Shown: positions 62,610-64,000 of the stretch, one piece after another
How positions within the stretch are numbered: the stretch's first letter is position 1
Layout: every line of letters starts with the position of its first letter
From: Dolichospermum compactum NIES-806
GTDB taxonomy: Bacteria; Cyanobacteriota; Cyanobacteriia; Cyanobacteriales; Nostocaceae
NCBI RefSeq assembly: GCF_002368115.1
Contig: NZ_AP018316.1
Span: 5,050,162-5,114,161, forward strand
Reading direction: 5' to 3'
DNA: 64,000 nucleotides
The notes under the pieces: model-generated
Told to the model about the DNA's origin: nothing
Database searches by the model: none
The model's input: the letters and a program-made list of their open reading frames with translations, nothing else
Made by a program: the position numbers and the translations under genes

Positions 62610-63665
62610 ATGGCACGCAAAACAAAAACAGCATCCTCAGCTACAGTCACTCCTCTCGCGCTTTCTGACTTACATCTCCAGTTACAGGGTTTAGAGAAGG
62701 AACATGAATCTTTATTAAAGCAAATTAAGAAAAAGCGGACAGAATTAAATAACTTTGTGGAAAAAATGCGTTCTTTAGCGACAGAGGTGTTTCATCGAGT
62801 TAGTCCGAATATGAAAACAATGGCAGAATTAGATGCAGAAATTCATGCTTTGTTTGCCGAAATTTTAAATACAAGAAAAATGGGAAAGCAAACCCAGAAA
62901 AATATAGAATCACTATACAGAAGTTTGCAAATGGGAGGAATTATTAGTTATCAAGCTATTGATGAAGAAGAAGATGATAATGACGATGAATTAGATGAAC
63001 TATTTGAAGATGATAATTACCAAGAAAATCATCAACGTCGTCGTCAATTTTGGGAAGCAGAACAGGATTCGGAATCGCCAACAGTCCCTAGAACAGATGA
63101 ATCTAGGAAAGTTCGTCAGACATTTTTGCGGTTAGCAGAAATCTTTCACCCTGATAAGGTTAAAGACAACGAAACCCAAATGACTCACACGGAAATCATG
63201 AAAGAAATTAATAAAGCTTATCAAGAAGGAGATTTAGCACGACTTTTAGAAATTGAACGTAAATATGAAGTCGGAGAAAAAATTAATAATAACAGCGAAG
63301 ATGATTTAAGTCGCAAATGTAAAAATATAGAACAACAAAATCAAATTCTCAAAAATCAATATGAGAAATTGAAACAAGAACTCCGGTTAGCAAAAAATAC
63401 CCCAGAAGGAACGATGGTTGCTGATTATAAAAAAGCAGCTAAACAAGGGGTTGATTGTATTGAAGTGATGTTAGAAACTATCCAATCTCAAACTAAGATA
63501 GTTGCGGAAATTCGTGATTTTGTGAAGGGTTTTAAAGATAAGAAAATAAGTATTAAAGAATTTCTCGCAGGACCAGAAAGCCTCCGTTCTATACAGCAAG
63601 ATATGATGGAAGAATTAATGGAAAAAATTATGGGAGAATTTGGAGATATGATGGATTTTAATTAG
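62610..63665 (+). CDS. J-domain protein with coiled coils
   Basis: 351 residues. An N-terminal coiled coil (LQGLEKEHESLLKQIKKKRT) is followed by an acidic linker (DEEEDDNDDELDELFEDDN), a J domain with the HPD triad at 180-182 (FLRLAEIFHPDKV) and a second long coil (CKNIEQQNQILKNQYEKLKQ). The J domain should recruit an Hsp70 (DnaK). Such unusual DnaJ-like proteins are common in cyanobacteria. It is 44 bases after the pentapeptide-repeat gene. Confidence 0.85.
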   Translation: MARKTKTASSATVTPLALSDLHLQLQGLEKEHESLLKQIKKKRTELNNFVEKMRSLATEVFHRVSPNMKTMAELDAEIHALFAEILNTRKMGKQTQKNIESLYRSLQMGGIISYQAIDEEEDDNDDELDELFEDDNYQENHQRRRQFWEAEQDSESPTVPRTDESRKVRQTFLRLAEIFHPDKVKDNETQMTHTEIMKEINKAYQEGDLARLLEIERKYEVGEKINNNSEDDLSRKCKNIEQQNQILKNQYEKLKQELRLAKNTPEGTMVADYKKAAKQGVDCIEVMLETIQSQTKIVAEIRDFVKGFKDKKISIKEFLAGPESLRSIQQDMMEELMEKIMGEFGDMMDFN

Positions 63666-63706
63666 CAAATTATTTCAATATTTGCTAAAAATTATTAACC
63701 GATTTC

Positions 63707-63793
63707 TTAATTATGAATTACCCGATATTTTTGCAAATCGGCTAAATTACAGGCTTCCAAAACTACTGGAGGTGCAACACCAGCTTCTAAGAG
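63707..63793 (-). pseudogene. C-terminal gene fragment cut off by a palindromic element
   Basis: On the minus strand 29 codons read LLEAGVAPPVVLEACNLADL and end YRVIHN before TAA at 63707-63709. The frame is lost where the terminal repeat GAGGGTGTTTGAAAAGTC begins (63791). It is the end of some larger protein; I do not recognise which. Confidence 0.5.
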
Positions 63794-64000
63794 GGTGTTT
63801 GAAAAGTCTCAATCCATACTAACCCTGGCGACTAGAAGTCGCGGCTACACAGACAAAACCCACCTATTCCTTCGGAACGCTACGCGAACGTGGGTTAAGA
63901 ACCTTAATTTTGTGTTAGTCCATGTATCCCTTACGGGACCGTAGGAATAGGTGGACTTGGTTTGTGTAGTCGCGTTCGCGTCAGCGTGATTATTCCTAGG
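63791..64000. mobile_element. Palindromic MITE-like element, truncated by the window edge
   Basis: It opens with GAGGGTGTTTGAAAAGTC (63791-63808), a terminal-repeat-like sequence. Further in, TCGCGGCTACACAGACAAA-type bases (about 63837-63870) recur as an inverted arm near 63938-63979 (AGGTGGACTTGGTTTGTGTA then GTCGCG). The outer right arm lies beyond the window. No transposase is visible. Confidence 0.65.

Noticed and set aside
1..64000. CRISPR array, tRNA, rRNA, prophage or complete insertion sequence
   Set aside because: Repeats found are palindromic or tandem coding units without regular spacers; no tRNA-like TTCGANNC cloverleaf, phage gene or transposase gene was recognised.

Overview
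The window is chromosomal DNA from a cyanobacterium, very probably a filamentous heterocyst-forming one of the Nostoc/Anabaena type. The evidence is the photosystem I pair psaA-psaB, the cytochrome b6f gene petL, GUN4, XisH/XisI sequences, a tandem pair of AMIN/SH3b/amidase_3 amidases like AmiC1/AmiC2 of Nostocales, many HIP1 octamers (gcgatcgc), short tandem repeats of the 'ccaatgaccaata' kind and numerous small palindromic elements. The DNA is AT-rich. No rRNA, tRNA, CRISPR array, complete insertion sequence or prophage was found.

Layout. 1-6.1 kb: end of bioB, a small conserved protein, a one-polypeptide restriction-modification enzyme followed by a broken specificity-subunit fragment, a DUF2281/PIN toxin-antitoxin pair, then petL on the minus strand. 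6.2-10.3 kb: aroB, a small exported protein, glutaminase and a repeat-tailed lipoprotein. 10.8-17.3 kb: psaA-psaB with terminator, then NADP isocitrate dehydrogenase. 17.6-19.8 kb: gun4, xisI with a broken xisH, and RNase III. 20.2-23.8 kb: a c-di-AMP (ydaO/yuaA-type) riboswitch in front of a three-gene NrtA/CmpA-type ABC transporter. 23.8-36.6 kb: lipoproteins, a GT39-type glycosyltransferase, a methyltransferase, a TonB-dependent receptor, a U32 protein, a dynamin-like GTPase and a KGK protein. 37-44 kb: HNH nuclease, tandem cell-wall amidases, pyrG, a ROK glucokinase and a decayed TPR gene. 44.5-50.4 kb: an ABC permease, Uma2, site-2 protease, endonuclease III, a TM2 protein and Dus. 50.5-54.4 kb: a seven-gene Mrp-type antiporter operon. 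54.5-57.3 kb: an Orn/Lys/Arg decarboxylase, an ATPase gene broken by a MITE, and an orphan HicB. 57.6-61.0 kb: squalene synthase-like gene, hpnJ and hpnK (hopanoid side-chain chemistry). 61.1-63.7 kb: a Cys-rich small protein, a membrane pentapeptide-repeat protein and a J-domain protein. The right edge holds the start of another palindromic element cutting a gene end.

The most interesting signals are: the c-di-AMP riboswitch placed before a nitrate/bicarbonate-type transporter; an AmiC1-like amidase that has lost a predicted zinc-ligand glutamate through what looks like a single base change; a 123-bp inverted-repeat element that has cut an ATPase gene and has a decayed, inverted relative 7.8 kb away; an 11-bp tandem duplication that frameshifts xisH; and a 49-bp near-identical duplicate of the tail of the broken restriction-specificity gene. 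All functional calls come from reading motifs and similarity from memory; no database search was run.
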